NCBI RefSeq assembly: GCF_963526985.1
Contig: NZ_CAURPW010000004.1
Coordinates: 133,382 to 197,381, forward strand
Direction of reading: 5' to 3'
Source of the DNA: an uncultured Campylobacter sp.
GTDB lineage: Bacteria > Campylobacterota > Campylobacteria > Campylobacterales > Campylobacteraceae
Length of the DNA stretch: 64,000 bases
In this document: positions 26,371-35,543 of the stretch, piece after piece
Layout of the letters: every line of letters begins with the position of its first letter
Numbering within the stretch: the first letter of the stretch is position 1
Notes under the pieces: generated by a model
What the model was told of the DNA's origin: nothing
What the model saw: only the letters and a program-made list of their open reading frames with translations
The model's database searches: none
Program-made: the position numbers and the translations under genes

Positions 26371-28920
26371 ATGGATATTAGAGAGGCTTATTTAAATTTT
26401 TTTGCAAGCAAAGGTCATGAGATCATACCGTCCGCGCCGCTGGTGCCAAACGACGCTACGCTGCTTTTTACAAACGCCGGTATGGTGCCGTTTAAGAGTA
26501 TTTTCACCGGCGAAGTGCCGCGCCCTACTCCGCCGATCCGCACGAGCTGTCAGACCTGCATAAGAGCCGGCGGCAAGCACAACGACCTAGACAACGTCGG
26601 CTACACCGCGCGCCATCACACGTTTTTTGAGATGCTGGGAAATTTTAGCTTCGGCGAGTACTTCAAAAAAGACGCGATCGCGTATGCGTGGGAGTTTGTA
26701 ACGCAGGTGCTAAAACTACCAAAAGACCGCCTATACGTCACCGTTCACGAGAGCGACGACGAGGCGTTTGCGCTGTGGGAGCAGCACATAGCAAAGGAGC
26801 GCATTTATAGATTCGGCGATCACGATAACTTCTGGCAGATGGGCGATACGGGACCGTGCGGACCGTGCAGCGAGATCTTTTACGACCAAGGCGGAGAGCA
26901 CTTTAACACGCCCGAGGACTACATGGGGGGCGACGGCGACAGATTTCTTGAAATTTGGAACCTAGTCTTCATGCAGTACGAGCGCAGTAGCGACGGCAAG
27001 TTAACTCCGCTACCAAAACCGAGCATCGACACGGGCATGGGCCTTGAACGCGTCACGGCGATAATGGAAGGCAAATTTAGCAACTACGATAGCTCGCTTT
27101 TTATGCCTCTTATCGAAGAAGTCGCCAAGCTTTGCGGTAAGCCTTACGCATATGAGAGCGGCGCTAGCTACCGCGTCATCAGCGATCACATCCGCTCGGT
27201 GACTTTCCTGCTAGCTCAGGGCACTACATTTGACAAAGAGGGCCGCGGCTACGTGCTTCGCCGCATCCTACGCCGCGCGATCAGACACGGATATCTACTA
27301 GGTATAAAAGAGCCATTTATGTACCGTCTCGTCGATAAAGTCTGCGAGCTAATGGGCGGCCACTACGCCTACCTAAACGAGAAAAAGGCGGCGGTAAAAG
27401 AGCAAATAAGGCTCGAAGAAGAGAGATTTTTGGCCACGATAGCGAGCGGGCTCGAGCTTTTTGAAAGCGAGCTAGCGCGTACGAAAGATATTTTTAGCGG
27501 CGAAGCTGCGTTTAAGCTTTACGATACTTTCGGATTTCCGCTAGATCTCACGGCCGACATGCTGCGCGAAAAGGGGCTCAAAGTCGACGAAGCTAAATTT
27601 GACGAACTAATGAGCGAACAAAAGGCGCGCGCTAAAGCTGCTTGGAAAGGCAGCGGCGATAAGAGTGCAAAGGGCGATTTTAAGGCGCTTTTAGAGAAAT
27701 TCGGCGAAAATAAATTTAGCGGCTACGAGGAGCTTGAGCGCACGAGCAAGGTTTTAGCGCTACTTGACGAGGACTTTAAGCAAACTCAAATTTTAAAAGC
27801 GGGCGAGCAAGGCTGGGCGATGTTTGACGTGACGCCTTTTTACGCCCAAAGCGGCGGCCAAGCGGGCGATAGCGGCGAGATCTCGGGTGCTGCCGACGTG
27901 CTAGATACGCAGAAGTTTTTCGGACTAAATTTATCAAACGTCGCGGTTAAAAAAGAGCTTAAAATCGGCGATACCGTAAATCTAAAAGTAAGCGAGCAAA
28001 GAGCCGAAATCGCTCGCCATCACAGCGCCACGCACCTGCTCCACTCTGCGCTTAGAAGTGTGCTAGGAACGCATATCGCGCAGGCCGGATCTAGCGTCGA
28101 GGCAAACAGACTCAGATTTGACTTCTCGCATCCAAAGGCAGTGACGGCGGAGGAGCTAACGAAGATCGAAAATTTCGTAAACGGAGCAATCGCCGAGAGT
28201 ATCGCGGCAAAAACCGAGATAATGGACGTCGAGGACGCTAAAAAAAGCGGCGCGATCGCGCTATTTGGCGAAAAATACGCCGACAAAGTGCGCGTGCTAA
28301 GCTTCGGCGAGGTTAGCAAGGAGCTTTGTGGCGGTACGCATGTGAGCAATTTAAGCCAAATCGGCGCGTTTTTCATTACCAAAGAAAGCGGCGTGAGCGC
28401 GGGCGTGCGCAGGATCGAGGCCGTATGCTCTAAGGCCGCGCTAAATCTCGCAAAAGCCTGGCGCGGCGAGATAGAAGAGCTAAAAACCGAGCTAAAAAGC
28501 GCCGAGCCGATGAATGCTGTAAAAAAATTAAAAGCCGAGATAAAAAGCCTAAAAGATAAGAGCAAACAGGCCAAAGACGCGCACGCGCTTGTGGCGGTGA
28601 ACGTAAACGAGACCAAGCTTTGCGTCGCGGTGCTTGACGGCGGCGATATAAAAGCCGTGATAGACGAGTTTAAAAACGAGAACGAAAAGGCGGCGATCCT
28701 GCTCGTGCAAGTAAGCGAAGAGGGCAAAATCGCTCTGGCAGCAGGCGTGAAAAATGCGGCTTTAAAAGCGGGCGAATGGGTTAAATTTACGGCGCAAATT
28801 TTAGGCGGAAACGGCGGCGGCAAGGACGATTTCGCAACCGCGGGCGGTAAAAACGTACTAGCGATCGATGATGCGGTTAGGCAGGCGTTAGAGTTTGCTA
28901 AAGTAAAGCTTGAAAAATAA
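26371..28920 (+). CDS. alaS: Alanine-tRNA ligase
   Basis: Charges tRNA-Ala. It has 849 residues. The catalytic core opens with MDIREAYLNFFASKGHEI and has LLFTNAGMVPFK. The editing domain carries the zinc-binding HHSATHLLHSALR and CGGTHV motifs. The C-terminal DHHA1 region has the glycine-rich LGGNGGGKDDFATAGG. ATG after CAGGAAAAACG. It is a single-gene unit, followed by a perfect hairpin. Confidence 0.98.
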   Translation: MDIREAYLNFFASKGHEIIPSAPLVPNDATLLFTNAGMVPFKSIFTGEVPRPTPPIRTSCQTCIRAGGKHNDLDNVGYTARHHTFFEMLGNFSFGEYFKKDAIAYAWEFVTQVLKLPKDRLYVTVHESDDEAFALWEQHIAKERIYRFGDHDNFWQMGDTGPCGPCSEIFYDQGGEHFNTPEDYMGGDGDRFLEIWNLVFMQYERSSDGKLTPLPKPSIDTGMGLERVTAIMEGKFSNYDSSLFMPLIEEVAKLCGKPYAYESGASYRVISDHIRSVTFLLAQGTTFDKEGRGYVLRRILRRAIRHGYLLGIKEPFMYRLVDKVCELMGGHYAYLNEKKAAVKEQIRLEEERFLATIASGLELFESELARTKDIFSGEAAFKLYDTFGFPLDLTADMLREKGLKVDEAKFDELMSEQKARAKAAWKGSGDKSAKGDFKALLEKFGENKFSGYEELERTSKVLALLDEDFKQTQILKAGEQGWAMFDVTPFYAQSGGQAGDSGEISGAADVLDTQKFFGLNLSNVAVKKELKIGDTVNLKVSEQRAEIARHHSATHLLHSALRSVLGTHIAQAGSSVEANRLRFDFSHPKAVTAEELTKIENFVNGAIAESIAAKTEIMDVEDAKKSGAIALFGEKYADKVRVLSFGEVSKELCGGTHVSNLSQIGAFFITKESGVSAGVRRIEAVCSKAALNLAKAWRGEIEELKTELKSAEPMNAVKKLKAEIKSLKDKSKQAKDAHALVAVNVNETKLCVAVLDGGDIKAVIDEFKNENEKAAILLVQVSEEGKIALAAGVKNAALKAGEWVKFTAQILGGNGGGKDDFATAGGKNVLAIDDAVRQALEFAKVKLEK

Positions 28921-28930
28921 GCTCGCGTCA

Positions 28931-28961
28931 GTCAAATTTAAGAAAACGGCTTAAATTTGAC
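28931..28961 (+). terminator. Perfect AAATTT-containing hairpin after alaS
   Basis: GTCAAATTTAAG (28931-28942) pairs perfectly with CTTAAATTTGAC (28950-28961) across a seven-base loop, 10 bases after the stop codon. There is no T-run, so it may act as a transcript end stabiliser or a weak terminator. Confidence 0.5.
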
Positions 28962-29370
28962 CGCGGTTTTGCGGCGTGAAATTTAAAACAAATTTGAGCT
29001 ACCTTTAACTGGGCTAGATTAAAATAGTCGAAAGTCGGTAAATTTAACGAGCTAGTTTATAGCGTCAATTTTATTAAATTAAAATTTAAAAATGAGCTCA
29101 AAAATAGCCGTAAAATTTAACCCGAAATCCGGCTAAATTTGAGCCCAAGGGGCTTGAAGCGAGTTTCAAGTAGGTTTTAATACCGAATTTAGGACAAAGT
29201 TAAAAAAACCGAATTTATTTGGTTTCTAGGCTTAAATATAAAGCAAAAGATGCGCGGAGTTGATCGTTTTTAAACTGAACCCAAAAATTTTATCCACGTG
29301 TTAAGTCGTTAAATTTCGGCGCCGGCAAGGGTAAATTTAAACGAAGAAATTTTAAAATCAAAGGGGGCAA
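28962..29370. other. Non-coding AAATTT-rich gap before the 4-helix membrane protein gene
   Basis: No frame looks coding. The stretch is packed with AAATTT, TTAAAT and similar words. AAAGGGGGCAA just before 29371 is the ribosome site of the next gene. Confidence 0.4.
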
Positions 29371-29865
29371 ATGCCTGAATTTAATATAGCTTTTGCAAGA
29401 ATCGACAACGCCTTACCTTTCGTCCATATCCTTGCCGTTATCGTTTTTATCGGATTTCAGGCGAATTTTTTACTAATGGCTAAATTTTTTATGAAGAATT
29501 TAGGCAACGACGCGCAGAGCTACGAGACGATAATCTCGATGATGAAACGCCTAGGATACGCGGTTTACGGATCGATTTTAATTATAGGCGCAACAGGTCC
29601 GATGCTGGCTAAGGAAAGCGCGGCAAAAACCGCCGATCCTATGCTAGACACGGTTTTAACGACGAAGTGGGCTCTCTACGGCTTTTTGCTTCTAAATATA
29701 ATTTATGTTACTTACCGTCTAAACAAGGCCGTAAAAGCATTTAAAAATAGCGAATACGTCGAGCTTCACGAGAATCTCATCGTTACGATTTATTATTTCA
29801 TCCCGCTAAACGTCGCATTTGCGCTACTAGCGACGTATCTTGGCATAGCATATAGGGAGTTTTGA
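29371..29865 (+). CDS. Four-helix inner membrane protein of unknown function
   Basis: A 164-residue protein with four predicted membrane helices. The first contains a histidine in PFVHILAVIVFIGFQANF, an arrangement reminiscent of haem- or copper-handling CopD/HemJ-type helices, which is only an analogy. Helix 2 is GYAVYGSILIIGATGPML, helix 3 WALYGFLLLNIIYVTYRL, helix 4 IYYFIPLNVAFALLATYLGIAY. Its stop TGA overlaps the first base of the maf ATG, so it is translationally coupled to maf and pbp1A. Confidence 0.6.
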   Translation: MPEFNIAFARIDNALPFVHILAVIVFIGFQANFLLMAKFFMKNLGNDAQSYETIISMMKRLGYAVYGSILIIGATGPMLAKESAAKTADPMLDTVLTTKWALYGFLLLNIIYVTYRLNKAVKAFKNSEYVELHENLIVTIYYFIPLNVAFALLATYLGIAYREF

Positions 29866-30410
29866 TGATTTTTTTGGCCTCAAGTTCGCAAACGCGGGCG
29901 AAAATTTTAAAGCAAAGCGGAATAAATTTCGAGCAAATCTTCTTTAACTACGACGAGGGCGGCGTAGATAAAAATTTACCGCCGCACGTCTACGTCCAAA
30001 AGATAGTCGCGGCAAAAAAAGAGCAGTTTTTAAAGGCAAACAGCGGCGCAAAAAACGTCGTTTTCGCCGATAGCGTCGTCGTATGCGACGGTAAAATTTT
30101 GGGCAAAGCAAAGGACGAAAAAGAAGCTTTTAAAATGCTAAAAATGCAAAGCGAAAATACCGCTAGGATCGTAACCGCGATGATATTTTTAGGCGAGAAG
30201 TTCGAGCTTTTTAACGTAAGCTTTGCCGAGTATAAATTTGCTAAATTTGACGAAGCCGACTTGCAAAACTACCTATCGGGCGATCTTTGGCGGGGCAAGG
30301 CAGGAGCCATGACGATAGAAAATTTCAACAAAAAATACATCCTAAGCCAAAACGGCGAAACTAGCACCGCAATGGGGCTAAACGTGAAAATTTTAAAGGC
30401 GTTTTTATGA
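29865..30410 (+). CDS. maf: Maf-like nucleotide pyrophosphatase
   Basis: House-cleaning NTP pyrophosphatase that removes modified or non-canonical nucleotides, also linked to septum formation in other bacteria. It has 181 residues. The signature LASSSQTRAKILKQSGI and the catalytic aspartate segment VFADSVVVCDGKILGKAKD are present. ATG at 29865 overlaps the upstream TGA. Overlaps the penicillin-binding protein gene by 4 bases. Confidence 0.88.
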   Translation: MIFLASSSQTRAKILKQSGINFEQIFFNYDEGGVDKNLPPHVYVQKIVAAKKEQFLKANSGAKNVVFADSVVVCDGKILGKAKDEKEAFKMLKMQSENTARIVTAMIFLGEKFELFNVSFAEYKFAKFDEADLQNYLSGDLWRGKAGAMTIENFNKKYILSQNGETSTAMGLNVKILKAFL

Positions 30411-32332
30411 GAATTTTAGCTTCTATTTTGTTTATTATCTTTGTTTCGCTTAGCGCGGCGTTTGCGTATCTTTACTCGCAAGTTACCTTTGATGCGTCAA
30501 ATATTATCGATTTTAAGCCAAAGCTCACGACTCAAATTTACGATAGAAACGGCGAACTCATCGCAAATATCTTTGACGAAAACAGGATCTACGTCAAGTA
30601 CGAGGACATCCCGCCGCGCGTCATAGAGGCGCTAGTAGCGATCGAAGATACGAGCTTTTTTGAACACGGCGGCGTAAATCCCGAGGCCATCACGCGAGCT
30701 ATCGTTAAGGACATAAAGGCGGGCAAACTAGTAGAGGGCGCTAGCACGCTCACGCAGCAGTTAGTTAAAAACATGGTATTAACCAGAGAAAAAAAGCTAA
30801 CTCGTAAGCTAAAAGAGATGATCATCTCGATGAAACTGGAAAACGAGCTAACTAAAGAGCAAATTTTAGAGCGCTACCTAAATCACGTCTATCTAGGACA
30901 CGGCTATCACGGTATAAAAACCGCGGCAAAAGGATACTTTAGAAAGGAGCTTGACGGGCTCACGCTAAAAGAGATCGCTATCCTAGTGGGCTTACCAAAG
31001 GCGCCTAGCACCTACGACCCGACCCGTCACCTAGATCTATCGCTTAGCCGCGCAAACAACGTCATAGCAAGGATGAACGCGCTAGGCTGGATCAGCGACG
31101 CAGAGTACAAAGCCGCGCTAGTCGAGCAGCCCGTAGTTTTTGACGACACCCTCACGCAAAACAAAGCCCCGTATATCGTGGACGAAGTGCTAAAAGAAGC
31201 CTCAAAGCGCTTTGAGGATATAAAAACCGGCGGCTACGTCATCGAAACTAGCGTCGATTTAAAGGTGCAAGATATGGCGTCCGAGGCGCTAAAATACGGT
31301 TACAACGAGATACTAAAACGTAACAAAGACGCAAACGCCAGTATCCTAAACGGCGCTATCGTCGTTACGCTACCTAAAACGGGCGAGATCCTCGCGCTAG
31401 TAGGCGGCGTAGACTACGCCAAAAGCAGCTACAACCGCGCCACGCAGAGTATGCGCCAGCCGGGCTCTAGCTTTAAGCCCTTTATCTATCAAATCGCCCT
31501 AGACATGGGCTACTCGCCGATGAGCAAGGCTGCTGATATATCAAGGGTCTTTAACGAAGGCAGTCAGTACGAGTGGCGACCGAAAAACTACAGCGGCGGC
31601 TTCCAGGGCTATATCACGCTGCGAGAGGCTCTGCGCCAGTCGCGCAACCTCGCTACGATAAATTTACTCGACGAGATCGGACTTGATACGGCTTATAAAA
31701 AGCTAACCGAGATGGGCTTTAAAAACATCCCTAAAAACCTCTCCATCGCGCTTGGTAGCTTCGGTATCTCGCCGTTAGAGTTTGCCAAATTTTACTCGAT
31801 GTTTCCAAACGGCGGCGAGATCGTAGAGCCAAGCCTCATCAAACGCATTATAAACTATCAAAATTTAGAAGCCGTTTTCGAGCCTGCGCGCGTATTTGTT
31901 ACGGAACCCGAGCAGGCATATCTGATGACTGATATGATGAGGACGGTCGTGGAGCGCGGCACCGGGCAAAACGCCAGGCTAAACGGCGTGCAAGTCGCGG
32001 GTAAAACGGGCACGACGAATAATAACGTCGATGCGTGGTTTTGCGGATTTACGCCCGAGGTCGAGGTGCTAGTGTGGTACGGCAACGACGATAATACGCC
32101 GATGAGAAAGGTCGAGGGCGGCGGACGCACGGCGGCTCCGGTGTTTAAGAAATTTATGGAAAGCTATATGAAGGAGTACCCGCTAAAACAAAAAACCTTC
32201 ATCGAGCCAGAAGGCGTCTTTCATACCGCGCACGAGGGCTTAGCGGAGATCTATACGAAGATCTCGCCCGTACCTAAACCCGACGCCCAGGATATGCTAA
32301 TAAAACAAGACGACGAGGGGCTGATTTTTTAG
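30407..32332 (+). CDS. Class A penicillin-binding protein 1A
   Basis: Bifunctional peptidoglycan synthase anchored by one N-terminal helix (ILASILFIIFVSLSAAFAYLY), 641 residues. The glycosyltransferase domain has EDTSFFEHGGVN (catalytic Glu80) and LVEGASTLTQQLVKN. The transpeptidase has GSSFKPF (Ser354), SRN and GKTGTTNN. The length fits epsilonproteobacterial PBP1A. It may be called mrcA or pbpA. Coupled to maf by an ATGA overlap. Confidence 0.93.
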   Translation: MRILASILFIIFVSLSAAFAYLYSQVTFDASNIIDFKPKLTTQIYDRNGELIANIFDENRIYVKYEDIPPRVIEALVAIEDTSFFEHGGVNPEAITRAIVKDIKAGKLVEGASTLTQQLVKNMVLTREKKLTRKLKEMIISMKLENELTKEQILERYLNHVYLGHGYHGIKTAAKGYFRKELDGLTLKEIAILVGLPKAPSTYDPTRHLDLSLSRANNVIARMNALGWISDAEYKAALVEQPVVFDDTLTQNKAPYIVDEVLKEASKRFEDIKTGGYVIETSVDLKVQDMASEALKYGYNEILKRNKDANASILNGAIVVTLPKTGEILALVGGVDYAKSSYNRATQSMRQPGSSFKPFIYQIALDMGYSPMSKAADISRVFNEGSQYEWRPKNYSGGFQGYITLREALRQSRNLATINLLDEIGLDTAYKKLTEMGFKNIPKNLSIALGSFGISPLEFAKFYSMFPNGGEIVEPSLIKRIINYQNLEAVFEPARVFVTEPEQAYLMTDMMRTVVERGTGQNARLNGVQVAGKTGTTNNNVDAWFCGFTPEVEVLVWYGNDDNTPMRKVEGGGRTAAPVFKKFMESYMKEYPLKQKTFIEPEGVFHTAHEGLAEIYTKISPVPKPDAQDMLIKQDDEGLIF

Positions 32333-32344
32333 TTTGATAAATAC

Positions 32345-32382
32345 CGGCTAAATTTGAGCGATTTGCTATGCAAATTTAGCCG
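32345..32382 (+). terminator. Perfect AAATTT-containing hairpin after the PBP gene
   Basis: CGGCTAAATTTG (32345-32356) pairs perfectly with CAAATTTAGCCG (32371-32382) across 14 bases, 12 bases after the stop. As after alaS there is no T-run. Confidence 0.45.
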
Positions 32383-32687
32383 CTGATTCGTTAAATTTAA
32401 ACCGTTCGCCAAAGCTATAACGCCCCTAGCTTGTTCAAATTTGGCTCATTCTTCAAAACCAAGTTCGGCTATGCGGTCAAATTTGAATTTATTTAGACCC
32501 GAATTTAAAGTCTGCTTGCAAGTTTTAGTCGCGTTAAATTTAACGCTTTTTAGCGCGGATAACAAGTCTCGTCAAATTTAGGCTTGCCTGCCAAACCGGG
32601 TTTAAACGAGCTAAATTTCCAAATCCGTCCAAATTTACAGCCCTGTCGCGTCCGCAAAAACCGCGTCAAGCACGCTCAAATTTTAAA
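32383..32687. other. AAATTT-saturated intergenic stretch
   Basis: About 300 bases with roughly eight or more copies of AAATTT, mostly as TCAAATTTG, TTAAATTTA or CTAAATTT. No gene seen. The genes on both sides converge. Confidence 0.5.
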
Positions 32688-33409
32688 CTACGCCTCGTCT
32701 TTTGGGGTATACGTACCTCGGTTAAACAGATAGCACGCCGCAAAAATAATAAGGCAAGCATACAGTACGTTTGAGCCGCCCAAAAGCAAGCTCACCGTCT
32801 TTTCGTTATTTCTAGCGATTAGAGCCGCTACTATGAGAACAACCGGATACAAGATCAAAGCAATGCTAGCTAGATTTTCAACCGTAAAAATCGCCAAGCA
32901 AAATCGCTGATTTTTTATAAAAAATTTGCTGTATTTTTTAGTTGGGTGGCTTTTTAGGTAAATTTTCGTGAAAAAATACGGCAAAATTAGCACCACGGCA
33001 AGGTATGCAACTCCTAAGATGTTTCCTATAAAGCCCGCAAACCACGAAACCATGAGCGTAAATCCGATAAACGCCATACTAGCGCGCCTGATAAGCCTAT
33101 GCACGTCGTAACGGTTTTTTAGATCCCAAGGTATTTGATCAAATTCCGCGTCCAGGTCGTTTAGCTCGCCGAGTCTTTCCTCTACTGATTTCGCGCTTTG
33201 AGCTAGACCGGACTCTCTGCGCAGATCTGCACCCTCGGGTGCGGGCTCGTATGAGCTTTTGTTGCGAGAGTAGCATACGGCAAAAACAAGCAAGCAAATC
33301 GGAGCCGCGACAAGGCCGTATAAAAACGCATAAATGCCGTATCCGCCGCCGCTATCGCGGTTTTAGGAAGCGCCGTATTTTTAAAACTCGCGGACGTTTC
33401 GTCGCTCAA
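32688..33409 (-). pseudogene. Membrane protein gene with an N-terminal frameshift
   Basis: The 3' part (32688-33293) encodes a protein with a cytoplasmic charged linker (SVEERLGELNDLDAEFDQ) and about four membrane helices. Its frame continues upstream without a start codon as YGIYAFLYGLVAAPICLLVF, a good membrane helix, until a stop at about 33364. A second frame from TTG at 33407-33409 (SDETSASFKNTALPK) joins it if one A is added to the run AAAA (33361-33364, plus-strand TTTT). The joined protein would be about 240 residues. It is either a disrupted gene or a single-base error. The family is not recognised. Confidence 0.5.
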
Positions 33410-33582
33410 AACGCTTCAAAGTCGTCTAGAGCCGATTTTTCAAATTTGACTAGACCTTAAAATCGCAAAAAACGGAAAATCTAAATTTGAACCGCGAAAG
33501 CAAATTTATCCGCCAAAATCGCCAAAACGGCAAAATAAAAATCACGCGGTCATAAAAATGTCAAATTTTTTGGCCAGTCATA

Positions 33583-33600
33583 CCCCCCCCCAAAAAAAAA
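33583..33600. repeat. Homopolymer pair: nine C followed by nine A
   Basis: A C9 run (33583-33591) directly followed by an A9 run (33592-33600) in the non-coding gap between the MATE gene and the frameshifted membrane protein gene. On the minus strand, the coding strand of both neighbours, it reads T9G9. Long G/C runs are the usual slipped-strand switch in Campylobacter. Here the run is outside any gene, 170 bases upstream of the frameshifted gene. Confidence 0.75.
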
Positions 33601-33678
33601 CAAACCAAACCCCCAAGTAGACGCTAAAACAAACATAAATTTGATCGTGCGCAAAAAACAAATACGTCAAATTTAGGG

Positions 33679-35055
33679 TCAAATCGCTTTAAATTTAGTC
33701 CATTTGCCGTTAAAGTACCTGCGCGTAAAAAGCACTGCCTTGACCGCCCAATCCACAAACATCGCATACCACGTCCCTAGCATCCCAAGCCCTAGCGTAA
33801 GGCTGAAAAAATACGCCAGCGCAATGCGGCAGACGAACATGCACGCGATGCTGACCCACATCGGATATTTCGCGTCGGCGGCGGCGCGGAAAACGACGGG
33901 CAAGGTGTAGGCTAGCGGCCAGATGAGCACCATCATGACGCCGTGCCACCACACGATCTGCGTCGTCATCGCCGCGGCCTCGGGCGAGAGCGAATAAAGT
34001 CGCAGAATAGGCTCCAAAAGTAGCAGCACGAAGGCCGTGCTGACCAACTGAGCGATATAGACGGTGATCATGACTTTTTTGGCATAAAATTTGGCCTGCT
34101 CGAAGTCGCCCGCACCAACGCAGCGCGAGATCACGACGGTTAGTCCCATGCCGATCGCCATTCCCGGTAGCACCTGAAACATCGCTATCGTGCCGCCCAC
34201 GGCATTTGCGGCGATCGCGGCGGTGCCGAACATCGTTACGAGGCTTAGCACAACGATGCGCCCGAGGAAAAACATACCGTTTTCAAATCCGTACGGTACG
34301 CCTATGCTTAAAATCCGCTTTATCATCGCTAGATCAAAGTCGTATTTTAGCGTTTTTCTTATATGTAGCTTAAGCTTAATGTCGAGCAGCAAATAGACGA
34401 CTATCGCGGCGGCTAGCACTCTAGCCGCTAGCGTAGGGACGGCGATACCCGTGATGCCCATCTTAAAAGTATAGATCGCAACCGCGGTAAGAGCGACATT
34501 TAGCACGTTCATGGCAAGCATGATATACATCGGCAGTTTGGCATTACCCATCGTGCGAAATATCGCCGCGCCCGCCGAGTACGCCGCCAAAAACGGCAGT
34601 GAAAATGCGACGATCGTGAGATATGCGTCCGCATTGCGTCTGACTTCTTGCGTTATGTTGCCAAATACTGTACCGAATATGAAATTTTTGCCCGCCAAGA
34701 TGAGCGCGGCGACTGCGAGCGATAGGATGACGCTAAACCAAAGTAGCTGATTTACGGCGTTTCTGGCGTTGCCGGCTTGCCTTGAGCCAAGATACTGCCC
34801 CGCGATGACCGCACCGCCGGTCGCGATCGCGGCAAAAACGCTGATAAAAAGCGCCATAACAAACTCCACCAGCGAGACGGCCGAGACCGCGCTTTCGCCG
34901 ACGTTTGCGGCCATTATCGAGCTAGCTAGCCCCACCGAATACTCCAAAAACTGCTCGATCGCGATAGGCAAAAACAGCTTGACCAAATCGGCGTTTGCAA
35001 AAAATCTTTGCGGCCCTAGCTTGCGCGCGAACTCGTTTGAGGCTAGATTCGGCAA
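33679..35055 (-). CDS. MATE family multidrug/cation efflux transporter
   Basis: An inner-membrane exporter of about 458 residues with two bundles of six helices, using Na+ or H+ to expel cationic compounds. Family features are LFLPIAIEQFLEYSVGLASSIM, GQYLGSRQAGNA, GAAIFRTMGNAKLPM and SRCVGAGDFEQAK. The preferred start is TTG at 35055, which has AAGGAG six bases upstream. A longer frame from TTG at 35082 lacks a ribosome site. Substrate not predictable. Confidence 0.85.
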   Translation of the reverse strand: MPNLASNEFARKLGPQRFFANADLVKLFLPIAIEQFLEYSVGLASSIMAANVGESAVSAVSLVEFVMALFISVFAAIATGGAVIAGQYLGSRQAGNARNAVNQLLWFSVILSLAVAALILAGKNFIFGTVFGNITQEVRRNADAYLTIVAFSLPFLAAYSAGAAIFRTMGNAKLPMYIMLAMNVLNVALTAVAIYTFKMGITGIAVPTLAARVLAAAIVVYLLLDIKLKLHIRKTLKYDFDLAMIKRILSIGVPYGFENGMFFLGRIVVLSLVTMFGTAAIAANAVGGTIAMFQVLPGMAIGMGLTVVISRCVGAGDFEQAKFYAKKVMITVYIAQLVSTAFVLLLLEPILRLYSLSPEAAAMTTQIVWWHGVMMVLIWPLAYTLPVVFRAAADAKYPMWVSIACMFVCRIALAYFFSLTLGLGMLGTWYAMFVDWAVKAVLFTRRYFNGKWTKFKAI

Positions 35056-35082
35056 TGCGTACTCCTTTTTGGCTGCTAGCAA

Positions 35083-35543
35083 ATTTACTTGCGCCGCCGA
35101 TATTTTGGCGCAAGTATATCTAAAATTTAAGATTTGCGTTAGCGCGATTTTTGCAATATCATTACCTAATCGTGCAAATTTTGATATAAATTTTAAAATT
35201 TATTGCGCCTATGGCGTTTAAATTTGCAAATGCAAAATTTTCAAGTAGCTTGGACGGCAAATTTACCCGCACCTTTTTGGCGCAAATTTTGACGGATTTA
35301 AATTTGAATTTAGCGATTTAACTCGGGTTTAAATTTTGCCGCCGCGCTCTGATTTCGCGCGTGGTTTCAAAGTCCTAAAAAGATTTTGAGCGGGCGAAAG
35401 CGACGTAAATTTAGCTTAAAATTTACGCGCAAAAATTAAGAAACAAAAGTAGCTTAAATTTAGGCCGAATTTATTTTTAGCCTAAATTTTAAGCGAATTT
35501 TTAAAGAAATTTGAGCTCAAATTTGACCCCGAGCCCAGAAATT
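35083..35543. other. AAATTT-rich gap between two minus-strand genes
   Basis: Non-coding by eye on both strands. It must hold the promoter of the MATE gene. No clear box stands out among many A/T words. Contains numerous AAATTT copies. Confidence 0.4.

Noticed and set aside
33407..33480. A second upstream coding patch (FEKSALDDFEAF) before the frameshifted membrane gene
   Set aside because: It would need another missing T and has no start codon. The AAATTTGA context is common in non-coding DNA here.
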